Source: Clostridia bacterium
Lineage (GTDB): Bacteria; Bacillota; Clostridia; Christensenellales; Pumilibacteraceae
Length of the DNA stretch: 64,000 bases
Reading direction: 5' to 3'
Assembly (NCBI GenBank): GCA_022791915.1
Contig: JAAWAB010000003.1
Location: 1 to 64,000, forward strand
This document shows, piece after piece, positions 26,072 to 34,373 of the stretch. Under the pieces are notes generated by a model. The model was not told the DNA's origin. It saw only the letters and a list, made by a program, of their open reading frames with translations, and searched no databases. The first letter of the stretch is position 1, and every line of letters starts with the position of its first letter. The translations under genes were made by a program, and so were the position numbers.

Positions 26072-27289
26072 GTGTTAATATTTTTTCAAGAAATAGTCTT
26101 GCAACTGTTTCTGTGGATGCTGAAACTGATAGACGGACTGATGAGTGTCTTTTCGGCAGTCTCGGGCGTAGCGAAAGTGAATTACCGCGGCGAGAGCGTA
26201 AACATTATAGAACTTGTCGTGGGAGATTCCACGGTGGGCACTATCTTTTGGTGCATTTTCGTTTTGGCAGTGGGGCTTACGTGTATTTTTACCATCGTGG
26301 CGCTCGTCAAGAACATGATTGCCAATAACCGAAATGTGTCGTCTATCGTGGGTAAATTCTTTTTGTCGCTGCTCGGCACGATTGCCATGCTTGCCGTGGT
26401 GATACTTGGTATTCTTATTTCGGGTGCAGTGTTACAGCTGATTGCGGAGATTTTCCAAATAGGGAATACAACAAAGTTAAGCAACGCACTGTTCGACGCT
26501 TGCGTGGGCGATTGGGTGAACGGGTATACCATAGACCAAATCAACGTAACGGATCTGTCGGTAAGCAAATTGTTCGGCGGATATAAAACGGCGTTATTCG
26601 GAATATGGCCTACGGATTGGAAATGCAACGGCATGGTAAATCCGAATACGTTTATGTACTTGCCGGCAATGATTGCCTCTATTGCGGTAGGCGTTGCCCT
26701 TATAGTCGCTATTGTAAATCTTGCCAAACGCGTATATGAAATCGTGTTCTTGTATATAGCAATGCCATTATCCATGTCAACGCTGTCGCTCGACGACGGC
26801 GCACGTTTCAAGAATTGGCGCGAGTCGTTCATTACGAAAATACTGCTTGCGTACGGCGCGGTGTTCTCGGTAAACGTGTTTGCGCTGTTGTTGCCGATAA
26901 TCATGCAAGTGCGATTGCCGGGCGCGGGTAGCTTTACCAATTCCGTATTCCGCATTTTCATGATCGTAGGCGGCGCAATGGTGATACCTGCGGGACAAAC
27001 ACTTTTTGCGCGACTGTTCGGACAAGCGGACGATATGCACGCGGGCGGTAACTTTTTACATACGGCATTTTACGGCGGGCGTATCGCAAGTGCGCTCACG
27101 ATAGGCGCTGCGGCGAAACTGTTGCACGGCACGGTAGGCGTGGGGCGTCGGATTATACATAGGCGCAAGGACGAAGACAAAAAGAGCGATGACGGTAACG
27201 ACAAGTATTCGGACGAAACGGGCGAAGAGTATGTAGCAAAAGAATCCGCGGATACGGAAACGGCAGATGCGGGAGGAAACGGAGAATGA
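26072..27289 (+). CDS. VirB6/TrbL-like polytopic membrane protein
   Basis: A 405-residue protein with about seven or eight hydrophobic helices and a charged C-terminal tail of about 60 residues rich in Lys, Asp and Glu. The topology and place (between VirB2-like and VirB4 genes) fit the inner-membrane channel subunit VirB6/TrbL. GTG at 26072 is chosen because AAGGAGG lies 4-5 bases before it; the upstream in-frame ATG has no site. Its last 4 bases overlap the VirB4 start (ATGA), indicating coupling. No catalytic motif is expected in the family. The promoter of the antisense RelB/PIN module fires from the adjacent gap. Confidence 0.8.
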   Translation: MLIFFQEIVLQLFLWMLKLIDGLMSVFSAVSGVAKVNYRGESVNIIELVVGDSTVGTIFWCIFVLAVGLTCIFTIVALVKNMIANNRNVSSIVGKFFLSLLGTIAMLAVVILGILISGAVLQLIAEIFQIGNTTKLSNALFDACVGDWVNGYTIDQINVTDLSVSKLFGGYKTALFGIWPTDWKCNGMVNPNTFMYLPAMIASIAVGVALIVAIVNLAKRVYEIVFLYIAMPLSMSTLSLDDGARFKNWRESFITKILLAYGAVFSVNVFALLLPIIMQVRLPGAGSFTNSVFRIFMIVGGAMVIPAGQTLFARLFGQADDMHAGGNFLHTAFYGGRIASALTIGAAAKLLHGTVGVGRRIIHRRKDEDKKSDDGNDKYSDETGEEYVAKESADTETADAGGNGE

Positions 27290-29940
27290 GAATTATACCC
27301 AAGAAAATAAAAGTGAAAAACACTGTGTGGAAATGCTATTCTATGCCGGATATTATCGTGGCGCTTGCATTGTTTGCCATTATATTTGCGGCAATCACGT
27401 TCGGCAAGTGGGCAATCGCGATTGTGCTCGGTATAGCCGCGCTTGTCATGTTTATGCCTACGCCCGACGGCATCTTTTATACATACATATTCGAGAACGT
27501 AAAGTTCTTGTTTGCAAAGAAACGGTACGGCAATGCGGCGAAGAACGCCAAAGAAAGAGTGGACGTGTTGATACCGCTCAAAGAGATCAAAGAAAACGGC
27601 TTGCTTGCGTATAGCGGCGGTTCGTTCGGACGCGTTATAAAAATAGGGCAAAAGAACTTCGGCATAGAAGACGTGGCGCAACAGAACATAGACATACGTT
27701 ATTTGCAGAATGCTTTGCATCAGATCGACGGAACCATGAGCGCGGATATAGTCAAGATAGACCGTCCGGTAAATTTGGACGGTTTCGGCAAAGATATTTT
27801 CGATAGGCTCAACACTGTTATAAACAGTGATAGCGAAACGGGTGTCACGGCAATTAAGGAAAGCGTTTTACGCGAGCGTATCGACCGCATAGACCGCATG
27901 AACAATATCCGCAAGCAATATCTTTCGGACTTCTATATCGTTCTTTATGGGCGAAACGAAATCGAATTGGAAAATACAGCTGTCAACGTTGCCGCGGAAA
28001 TAAGTAAGTGCGGACTTGACAGCAAGATACTCGGCGCGATGGATGCGGCAGTGTTCTTGCGGTACAGCGTAACGCGCTCTTTTGATGAGCGGGAAGCGGC
28101 GAGTATTCCTATCGACAAATTGGCGGAGTGGACGAAACCGAACGAGATAACTTTTCGCGGCAGTAGCTACACCGTGGACGGAACGGACGCGGCGGTGCTT
28201 GCCGTGGCGGACTATCCCTTGCGCGTGAAGAACGCATGGGGCGCGGAACTGTTCCATATTCCAAACACCAAAGTGGTATTGCACGTAAAGCCGGTAGATA
28301 AGTTTAAGGCGATACGCCGCATAGACAAGTGCATTTCCGAAATGGAAACCAAGCAAATTCTCTCGGAGAAAGCGAGCGAGCAAAGCAGCGCGCAAACGCA
28401 TAGGGAAACCATGAACACGCTACTCGACAGCTTGCAGACCGAGAACGAGAGCTTGCTCGACGTGACGCTTACGGTAACGGCGTATAACTACACGGACGAC
28501 GGCAACTACAAAAAGACGGTAAGGCGTGCCTTACTTACGGGCAATTTTCGGCCTTCTACGTTGTACGGCTTACAGATAGACGGCTTTGTTTCGGCGTGCG
28601 TGTCACCAATAACCAAACTGAAAAACTACGAGCGTGGCATAAACAGTTCTTCGCTTGCGGCAGCATTTCCGTTTGTGCGCACGTTTGTGCTCGATGAGGG
28701 CGGCATTATGCTCGGGGAAAACAAAGGGAACAAGTACCCGTTTATCTTTAACCTATGGAAGCGCGGCAACCTTTACCAAAACTCGAACGCTATGATAATA
28801 GGCAAATCGGGTAGCGGCAAATCGTTCTTTCTCAAAAATCTTATCTTGAACGAATGGGCGAATGATACGCGCGTTATCGTGCTCGATCCCGAGGCCGAAT
28901 ATTTGGCACTTACGCGTAACTTATACGGCAACGTCATCAACGTAGGCAATGCGAGAGAAGGACGAATCAATCCGTTCCATATATACAAAATTCTTACGGA
29001 GGACGGTAAGCCTGCGGACAGCAAAGTGACGTTTCATACGCACTTGAAAATGCTCGAAAGTTTTTACAAAATCGTGCTTGCGGAAGCACCTACCGATGTG
29101 CTCGAACTCATCAACAATCTTACGGTGGAAACGTATGCAAGAATGGGCATAACCGAAAATACCGACTGTACGAATTTTTCCGCCGAGTATTTTCCCGTGT
29201 TCTCCGATTTGCTCGAAACATTACAGAGTAAAAATACGGAAAATCTTGACGAGCTGACCAAGCGCGATATGCGCACGGCGGAATTGTACTTGCAAAAGTT
29301 TGTTTCGGGTAGGTATAGCGATATTTGGAACGCACCCAGCACGCTCAAAGCGAACGCGAATATCATCGATTTCGATTTCCAATCGCTGTTTGCCAATAAA
29401 AACAACGTGGTGGCAAACGCGCAAATGCTGCTTGTTTTTCGGTTTATAGAGCAAGAGGTTATAAACGCAAGAGAGCGGAACCGTAACGGCGGCAACTTAC
29501 ATACCATGATCGTCTGCGACGAAGCGCATCTTTTCATTGACGCGAAATTTCCCATAGCGCTTGATTTTTTCTACTCGATGAATAAACGCATCCGAAAGTA
29601 TGGCGGCAGTTTTATACCCGCCACGCAGAATATAGCGGACTGGAACGCAAGCGAGGAACTGCGCAATAAAACCTCGACGATACTCAAAAACAGTCAGTAT
29701 ACGTTCATCTTCAAACTGTCGGCACCGGATATGAAAGACGTGCTTGACGTGTATAAGGCGGGCGACAGTTTTAATGACGACGAACAGCGCATGATTATTT
29801 CCGCCGTGACAGGACAAGCGTTTTTTGTGGGCAGTAGCGAATTGCGTGCGTGTGTAAAAATAACGGCGGGAGAATCGGCGCGAAAATTGTTTGACGAAGA
29901 GATCCGCGACGATGCGGAAAAGGAGACGAAAAAAATATGA
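27286..29940 (+). CDS. PrgI-VirB4 fusion ATPase of the conjugation channel
   Basis: An 884-residue protein. The first 95 residues form a PrgI/VirB3-like membrane module: basic start (RIIPKKIKVK), then two helices at about 25-40 and 43-60. The remainder is VirB4/TraC ATPase, with Walker A GKSGSGKSFF at about 506-515 and Walker B VCDEAHLF at about 743-750. It powers assembly and DNA passage in type IV secretion. In many Clostridial ICEs PrgI is encoded separately; here it is joined to VirB4. ATG 27286 overlaps the VirB6 stop by 4 bases, and its own stop overlaps the next start by 4 bases (ATGA at both junctions), so these genes form a coupled operon. Confidence 0.9.
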   Translation: MRIIPKKIKVKNTVWKCYSMPDIIVALALFAIIFAAITFGKWAIAIVLGIAALVMFMPTPDGIFYTYIFENVKFLFAKKRYGNAAKNAKERVDVLIPLKEIKENGLLAYSGGSFGRVIKIGQKNFGIEDVAQQNIDIRYLQNALHQIDGTMSADIVKIDRPVNLDGFGKDIFDRLNTVINSDSETGVTAIKESVLRERIDRIDRMNNIRKQYLSDFYIVLYGRNEIELENTAVNVAAEISKCGLDSKILGAMDAAVFLRYSVTRSFDEREAASIPIDKLAEWTKPNEITFRGSSYTVDGTDAAVLAVADYPLRVKNAWGAELFHIPNTKVVLHVKPVDKFKAIRRIDKCISEMETKQILSEKASEQSSAQTHRETMNTLLDSLQTENESLLDVTLTVTAYNYTDDGNYKKTVRRALLTGNFRPSTLYGLQIDGFVSACVSPITKLKNYERGINSSSLAAAFPFVRTFVLDEGGIMLGENKGNKYPFIFNLWKRGNLYQNSNAMIIGKSGSGKSFFLKNLILNEWANDTRVIVLDPEAEYLALTRNLYGNVINVGNAREGRINPFHIYKILTEDGKPADSKVTFHTHLKMLESFYKIVLAEAPTDVLELINNLTVETYARMGITENTDCTNFSAEYFPVFSDLLETLQSKNTENLDELTKRDMRTAELYLQKFVSGRYSDIWNAPSTLKANANIIDFDFQSLFANKNNVVANAQMLLVFRFIEQEVINARERNRNGGNLHTMIVCDEAHLFIDAKFPIALDFFYSMNKRIRKYGGSFIPATQNIADWNASEELRNKTSTILKNSQYTFIFKLSAPDMKDVLDVYKAGDSFNDDEQRMIISAVTGQAFFVGSSELRACVKITAGESARKLFDEEIRDDAEKETKKI

Positions 29941-31889
29941 CGAAAGCAAAGGCGAAAAACATAGCGGCGGTAATACTGCTTGTATTGCTTGCCGCCGTGT
30001 TCGGATTATGCGTTTGGGGCGGAGGAGGAAAGTCGGTAACGGCGCAAGCCGCTTCCATGCCGAAATACACAATGACTTTCGATTATAAGCATTATTATGT
30101 GTATAACGGCAGTCCATCGCTTGACGGCTCGGCAAGCGGAACGACGTCGGCTGTCGTGCAGTCCAACAAGGCGGGAGATACCGTTACGTTCAGCCTTTAC
30201 GGCGATTCGGTGTCGGGAACGGGCGTATTGCCTATGGGCGGAGGCGTTCAGAACAGAACGGTATACATATCTGCCGGCGGCTCGTGGAACAGCGTGATTA
30301 TAGTGGTAAAAAACAGTGCGGGTGCGGAAGTAGGCAAATCATCCAAATCCCCTATAAAGTTGGAAAACCTATCCGACGGAACGTATACAATGACATGCAG
30401 CTTGACAAGTAAGGGCGGCAATCCAAATCCGCGTGCGTATGCATTCTATAAAATGGACGTGACGTCTTCTTTCAGTGTGGATACTACCGCGCCGACCATT
30501 ACCGGGGCATCCGCCTCGATTACGGGCAAATATACAAGCAGTGCATTTACCGTGTCGGCATCGGATAGCGGTAGCGGCGTGGAAAACTTGTATATGAAAG
30601 AGCCGAATAGCAGTTCGTTCAGAGCGGTAGGGGCATCGCAGTATGTGTCGGCAAGCGGCGCAAACGGATTATATAGCTTTTACGCCAAGGATAAATCGGG
30701 TCTGACTTCGGCAACGCACTATGTGTATTTGGATACGCAAAAGCCGACGGGGAAGTTATATGCGGGCACGCAAGAGATAAACAGCGGTTCGCGCGTATCG
30801 GCGGAATATGTAAATTATATCGCCGCCGATCTGCAATCGGGCGTGCAAACCGTATACGTAAAGAAGCCGAATACTACAAGCTATGTAACCACCGCGAATA
30901 ACAGTAAGTTTACGCAAGACGGCCAGTATAGCTTTTATTGCAAAGATAAAGTTGGGCTTATTTCGGATACCGTTACGGTCACTTTGGATAACTCCGTGCC
31001 TTCGGGTTCGATTGTTAAATCCGACGCAGATAACCGTGCGTATTTTACGTGGAATAACGATACGTGGACGGCAACGCTCAACGGCGGAAAATACGAAAAA
31101 AATACTTGGATATCCGCAGAGGGGAACTATACAGTGGTACTGAGTAACGCCGTAGGTAAATCCGCAACGTATACCTTTGCAATAGACCATAAGTATATAG
31201 AGCAAGAGAATATACTTCCGACTTGTACTGCGGAAGGGTACACGGTTTCTAAGTGCATCACTTGCGGACACACAAAGAGAGATAAAACGACGGAAGCGCT
31301 TGGGCACAATTATTCCACGGCGGTCACGCCGCCCAACTGTACGGACAGCGGCACGAAAAAGTATACTTGCAATAGGTGCGGTTACGAGTTTGTAAGCGAA
31401 GACGCATTGCCGAGCGGTCACGAGTATGTGGGCAATCTTATTCATGCGGCGAATTGTACCGAGCACGGTGAACGGCATTTTACCTGTGAAAAGTGCGGTT
31501 ACGAATACGATGAAGATATACAGCCGTGCGGACATAACTATGAGATAACGGCAACCGAGCAAGTAGACGGCGTGACAAGACGTACTTACACTTGTACGGT
31601 CTGCGGCAATAGTTATACGCAGGATATGGGAAATCAGTACGAAATGGTGTCAAACTATGTGGAATACCTTTTTCGTTTATATAAGCCGTATATGGTGTGG
31701 GTGTTCATCGCCACGGCGGGCGTGTGGAGTATCGTTCTCGGCGTCATGATTATTCTTGCCTATAAAAACGAGGATAAAGAGAAAGCCAAGAAAATGCTCA
31801 TTAACTACGCAGTCGGCATGGCAATTATCTTTGGCATCCTTGTTGCTTGCCCGTATCTTGTGCGAGGTATCGCATATTTAGTCACATGA
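29937..31889 (+). CDS. Large surface protein: Ig-like and CxxC repeats with VirB2-like membrane end
   Basis: A 650-residue exported protein. A signal peptide covers about 1-38 (hydrophobic AAVILLVLLAAVFGL, cleavage near AQA). Beta-rich Ig-like segments occupy about 45-415; three similar stretches (GSGVENLYMKEP..., LQSGVQTVYVKKP..., each followed by YSFY.KD) are internal repeats. Three CxxC ribbon repeats with closing GH lie at about 420-565, like those in the protein at 23332-24840. The end has two membrane helices (about 583-605 and 625-648) resembling the VirB2-like protein at 24870-25163. It may be a surface-exposed channel subunit or mating adhesin. It overlaps the VirB4 gene by 4 bases and closes the transfer operon. 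Function is inferred from architecture and context only. Confidence 0.72.
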   Translation: MTKAKAKNIAAVILLVLLAAVFGLCVWGGGGKSVTAQAASMPKYTMTFDYKHYYVYNGSPSLDGSASGTTSAVVQSNKAGDTVTFSLYGDSVSGTGVLPMGGGVQNRTVYISAGGSWNSVIIVVKNSAGAEVGKSSKSPIKLENLSDGTYTMTCSLTSKGGNPNPRAYAFYKMDVTSSFSVDTTAPTITGASASITGKYTSSAFTVSASDSGSGVENLYMKEPNSSSFRAVGASQYVSASGANGLYSFYAKDKSGLTSATHYVYLDTQKPTGKLYAGTQEINSGSRVSAEYVNYIAADLQSGVQTVYVKKPNTTSYVTTANNSKFTQDGQYSFYCKDKVGLISDTVTVTLDNSVPSGSIVKSDADNRAYFTWNNDTWTATLNGGKYEKNTWISAEGNYTVVLSNAVGKSATYTFAIDHKYIEQENILPTCTAEGYTVSKCITCGHTKRDKTTEALGHNYSTAVTPPNCTDSGTKKYTCNRCGYEFVSEDALPSGHEYVGNLIHAANCTEHGERHFTCEKCGYEYDEDIQPCGHNYEITATEQVDGVTRRTYTCTVCGNSYTQDMGNQYEMVSNYVEYLFRLYKPYMVWVFIATAGVWSIVLGVMIILAYKNEDKEKAKKMLINYAVGMAIIFGILVACPYLVRGIAYLVT

Positions 31890-31957
31890 TTTTGCGTTTT
31901 GAAATAAGTCGGCATGGATAGCAATTAAAAAAATCTGAAAAACTTTGTAAAAACCTC

Positions 31958-31997
31958 TTGACAAACACAGAAAAAAGTGCTATCGTATCAATACGAT
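31958..31997 (+). promoter_or_regulatory. Promoter with palindromic operator ahead of the TnpV-like gene
   Basis: TTGACA (31958-31963), 17-base spacer, TATCGT (31981-31986). The palindrome ATCGTAT-CA-ATACGAT (31982-31997, 7-bp arms) overlaps the -10 box and start point, the position expected for a repressor site. The TnpV-like gene begins 23 bases downstream with AGGAGG before its ATG. Confidence 0.75.
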
Positions 31998-32019
31998 TGA
32001 AATATAGGAGGTGTTTTTC

Positions 32020-32394
32020 ATGACAGAGTTGGAGATGGTTATGCGGAAAGTAGAGAACGACGAGGAGTTGACGGTGGAAGAGGTGACGGTGTACGAAGCG
32101 AACGTAAAACCCGTAAAGCATGTGTACGGAAAGTATGGAACGCTTGCCAAGCAATACCTTGAAGAACACGCCGTAGGAAAGTATTGGGGACTGATTGCCG
32201 CGGGTGCGTTGCCCGAATACTTGCACGGCATTGACCGTCAGGCGGATGAGTTATACGAAATCATGGAAAAGAAATTGTCGCAAAACGAGCAGTATAAGCG
32301 CACGGGAAATTTTATGGAGGATGCGCGGCGTATAAACGCAATGCAGAAAGTGATTGAAGAAGAAATACTTGCGGAAATAGTCTACGTTGCATAG
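32020..32394 (+). CDS. TnpV-like ICE protein
   Basis: A 124-residue protein similar to TnpV, a small protein encoded by Tn4451-type and other Clostridial mobile elements, where its role is not known. Features: a long charged N-terminal half, a segment reading YGTLAKQYLEEHAVGKYWGL and TGALPEYLHGIDRQA-like sequence (here AGALPEYLHGIDRQA), then a helical C-terminal end (MEDARRINAMQKVIEEEIL). ATG at 32020 follows AGGAGG by 8 bases. It has its own promoter with a palindromic operator, so it is regulated apart from the transfer operon. It may be the first gene of a short unit with the next small gene. Confidence 0.7.
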   Translation: MTELEMVMRKVENDEELTVEEVTVYEANVKPVKHVYGKYGTLAKQYLEEHAVGKYWGLIAAGALPEYLHGIDRQADELYEIMEKKLSQNEQYKRTGNFMEDARRINAMQKVIEEEILAEIVYVA

Positions 32395-32407
32395 GAGACA
32401 TTAAAAG

Positions 32408-32635
32408 ATGCAGAAAAAAGAGAATACGCCTATGCGGGTGACGCGGCGCAAGTACGAAGAGCGGCACAAGGATGAACGCAAAGAAAAGAACAAGGTATGG
32501 GGAACGAGTATAGAGCGGGCGTATGCGGAAGAGATAGACGAGTTCCTCATAAGCTACGGATTGACAAAGGTAGCGCTGATCACGGCAGGGTACGAAGCGT
32601 TACAGTCGAAATATGGCCCGAAGAAAAATGAATAA
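32408..32635 (+). CDS. Small probable ribbon-helix-helix protein
   Basis: A 75-residue basic protein. After a strongly charged first 28 residues comes VWGTSIERAYAEEIDEFLIS followed by GLTKVALITAGYEALQSKY, which fits a strand-helix-helix DNA-binding fold. It starts 13 bases after the TnpV-like gene and is followed at once by a terminator, so the two form one transcript. It could be the repressor acting on the palindrome at 31982-31997; this is inference. Confidence 0.6.
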   Translation: MQKKENTPMRVTRRKYEERHKDERKEKNKVWGTSIERAYAEEIDEFLISYGLTKVALITAGYEALQSKYGPKKNE

Positions 32636-32641
32636 ACGAAC

Positions 32642-32680
32642 AAAGTAGCGGAGGCGCATGGCCCTCGCTACTTTCATTTC
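32642..32680 (+). terminator. Intrinsic terminator after the TnpV-like unit
   Basis: Stem AAAGTAGCG / CGCTACTTT (32642-32650 with 32666-32674), extended inward by AGG/CCT with one bulged G, followed by CATTTCTATT. The U tract is imperfect. Confidence 0.6.
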
Positions 32681-32717
32681 TATTCGGCACAGTAACTAAT
32701 ATAAGGAGTAAAGTTTA

Positions 32718-32900
32718 ATGGAAAATACAAGTCTAAATTCCAATGTACTTACAATTGCAGAATTGTGTGATGGATTACATATATCGCGTAAGTATGCTTA
32801 CAAATTTGTTCGTGATAACAATATCAAATTTATGCAGATAGGCAGAAAGTTTTATTTGTCTCGGAAATCAATAGAAAAATTATTGTCAATGGAGGATTAA
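32718..32900 (+). CDS. Excisionase (Xis), helix-turn-helix of MerR-like type
   Basis: A 60-residue protein with the pattern LTIAELCDGLHISRKYAYKF then IGRKFYLSRKSIEKLL, the winged-helix excisionase fold used by Tn916-type elements. It starts at ATG 32718 after AAGGAG (about 9 bases) and ends 4 bases before the integrase gene. It would bend DNA at the element ends and turn the integrase towards excision. Both genes are more AT-rich than the transfer region, suggesting a separate origin for the recombination module. Confidence 0.85.
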   Translation: MENTSLNSNVLTIAELCDGLHISRKYAYKFVRDNNIKFMQIGRKFYLSRKSIEKLLSMED

Positions 32901-32904
32901 AAAA

Positions 32905-34101
32905 ATGGTTGCCGGTAGATTGGCTAAGAAGAATGACTATTTTTACATAGTGCTGAGCTATTCCGATGAAGCGGGAAAGCGGAAAGAAAAGTGGATTAAA
33001 ACGGGGTTAAAAGTCAGAGGTAATAAAGCGAAAGCTGATGACATGCTTTTGGATTATAGGACAAACTTCGATGTTACTACCGGAAAGCTGAAATCCGCGC
33101 AAGACGAACCGAAGAAAATCGAAATCGAACCTTCGGATGCTCTATTCGGAGATTATCTTTTATCGTGGTGTGAAGATATAAAAAGTACGATTGAGTTATC
33201 TACCTATGCAGGGTATAAGTTAAACATAGAGCGTGTGATTGCTCCGTATTTTAACGAACGTAAAATAACGCTTAAAAACTTAAACGCACATCTTATTGAC
33301 GAGTTTTATAGTGAGAAATTGAAAACGGTTACTGCCAATACGGTTATACATTATCATGCAAATATCAGAAAGGCGTTACAAGATGCCTACAAAAACGATT
33401 TAGTGCCTTGTAACTATGCAGACAAAGCGCACCGCCCCAAGAAAGCAGATTTTGTAAGTAGCTATTATAATCGTGACGAATTGCAGATATTGTTTCATGC
33501 GGTAAAAGGGAAGAAAGTAGAATTTGCCGTCTTAATGGCGGGATATTATGGGCTTAGGCGTAGTGAAATAATCGGGCTTAAATGGTCTAATGTGGATTTC
33601 GAGTACAAGACTATAACTATAAAGCATACAGTAACTACCTGTAATATCGACGGAAAATTCATGCGAATAGCAAAAGATAGGGCAAAGACTAAAAAGAGTA
33701 TCCGCTCGTTGCCGCTTATTCCGCCGATTTATGACTTTCTTGTTCGCATGAAAAAGCAGGAAGAGATAAATAAAGAATTTTTCGGCAACGATTATGTAAC
33801 AAAGTACGACGACTATATATATAAGGAAAAGAACGGAGAGCTAATCAAGCCCGATTTTGTTACGGATAACTTCAAGTTGCAAGTAAGCAAAATTCCCGAA
33901 CTTTCCGTTATTCGCTTTCACGATTTGCGACATAGTTGCGCGGCACTACTAAGGCATGAAGGTGTTCCGATGGAAGATATACAAAAGTGGCTCGGGCATA
34001 GTCAAATAACCACTACTGAAAGTATATATGCGCACTTTGATACGCAAAGACACCAAAGTTCGGCACAAAAAATATTCAATGCTTTTTCTTCTAATACATA
34101 A
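32905..34101 (+). CDS. Tyrosine-type integrase of the ICE
   Basis: A 398-residue tyrosine recombinase of the Tn916/phage integrase type. It has an N-terminal arm-binding domain (about 1-60), a SAM-like core-binding domain (about 75-165) and a catalytic domain with Arg in YGLRRSEIIGL (about 218), HDLRHSCAALL (about 340-350), Gly-His in WLGHSQITTT (about 364) and the nucleophile Tyr in SIYAHF (about 375). All catalytic residues are present. The gene is followed by a terminator hairpin and then, 40 bases on, by the 3' end of a tRNA-Leu gene on the opposite strand. It would integrate and, with Xis, excise the ICE. Confidence 0.93.
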   Translation: MVAGRLAKKNDYFYIVLSYSDEAGKRKEKWIKTGLKVRGNKAKADDMLLDYRTNFDVTTGKLKSAQDEPKKIEIEPSDALFGDYLLSWCEDIKSTIELSTYAGYKLNIERVIAPYFNERKITLKNLNAHLIDEFYSEKLKTVTANTVIHYHANIRKALQDAYKNDLVPCNYADKAHRPKKADFVSSYYNRDELQILFHAVKGKKVEFAVLMAGYYGLRRSEIIGLKWSNVDFEYKTITIKHTVTTCNIDGKFMRIAKDRAKTKKSIRSLPLIPPIYDFLVRMKKQEEINKEFFGNDYVTKYDDYIYKEKNGELIKPDFVTDNFKLQVSKIPELSVIRFHDLRHSCAALLRHEGVPMEDIQKWLGHSQITTTESIYAHFDTQRHQSSAQKIFNAFSSNT

Positions 34102-34104
34102 GAT

Positions 34105-34132
34105 AAAACCCTGCTGTATATAGCAAGGTTTT
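34105..34132 (+). terminator. Intrinsic terminator after the integrase gene
   Basis: Stem AAAACCCTGCT / AGCAAGGTTTT with one mismatch and a 6-base loop, ending in TTTT. Being A-rich on the left arm, it could work in both directions and also stop minus-strand tRNA-Leu transcription. Confidence 0.7.
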
Positions 34133-34140
34133 ACAATGGG

Positions 34141-34227
34141 TGGTGCCGCTGACCGGACTCGAACCGGTACGAAGTTTCCTTCGGCAGATTTTAAGTCTGC
34201 GTCGTCTGCCTATTCCGACACAGCGGC
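34141..34227 (-). tRNA. tRNA-Leu (anticodon UAA), intact
   Basis: An 87-base class II tRNA on the minus strand. Acceptor GCCGCTG pairs with CAGCGGC, the anticodon loop is CTTAAAA (anticodon TAA), the long variable arm is CGAAGGAAACTTCG and the T arm is ACCGG/TTCGAGT/CCGGT. CCA is encoded. It lies directly beside the integrase gene and is separated from the tRNA-Val-Gly-Cys block by a terminator, so it needs its own promoter; none is clear. It is either the ICE target gene or a copy carried by the ICE. Confidence 0.97.
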
Positions 34228-34251
34228 ATGGATTAAGTAATTTTTGCAAGA

Positions 34252-34281
34252 TGCGAGAATTTTGCGAGAAAAATGCGAGAA
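34252..34281. repeat. Three phased direct repeats, probable integrase arm sites
   Basis: TGCGAGAA occurs at 34252-34259, 34263-34270 and 34274-34281, exactly 11 bases apart, so all lie on one face of the helix. Short phased repeats near an attachment site are the usual binding sites for integrase N-terminal domains or excisionase. No such repeats were seen elsewhere in the window. Confidence 0.6.
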
Positions 34282-34373
34282 TTTGTACATCTTGTAGTGT
34301 TGGCGATGCGTTTTACATACTATATATAGTAGAAAAAGCGCAAAAATAAAGAAAAAAGCGGGTGAGACGCAAC

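Larger units (their letters stand above)
3986..34132. mobile_element. Integrative and conjugative element (boundaries approximate)
   Basis: The span holds a complete series of conjugation functions: MobL relaxase, VirD4 coupling protein, VirB2-, VirB6- and VirB4-like proteins, antirestriction and methyltransferase genes, toxin-antitoxin modules, excisionase and a tyrosine integrase whose gene ends about 40 bases from a tRNA-Leu gene. Flanking genes are ordinary chromosomal genes. The right end is at or just beyond the integrase (see tRNA-Leu entries). The left end is set only by the first ICE-type gene because no direct repeat was found. No peptidoglycan hydrolase or VirB8/TcpC-like gene was recognised. 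Confidence 0.85.

Noticed and set aside
34252..34281. TGCGAGAA repeats as a CRISPR array
   Set aside because: Units are 8 bases with 3-base gaps, far too short for repeats and spacers; no cas genes are present. No CRISPR array was seen in the window.
34140..34349. A 69-codon frame over the tRNA-Leu gene
   Set aside because: It runs through an intact tRNA on the opposite strand and has no ribosome site.
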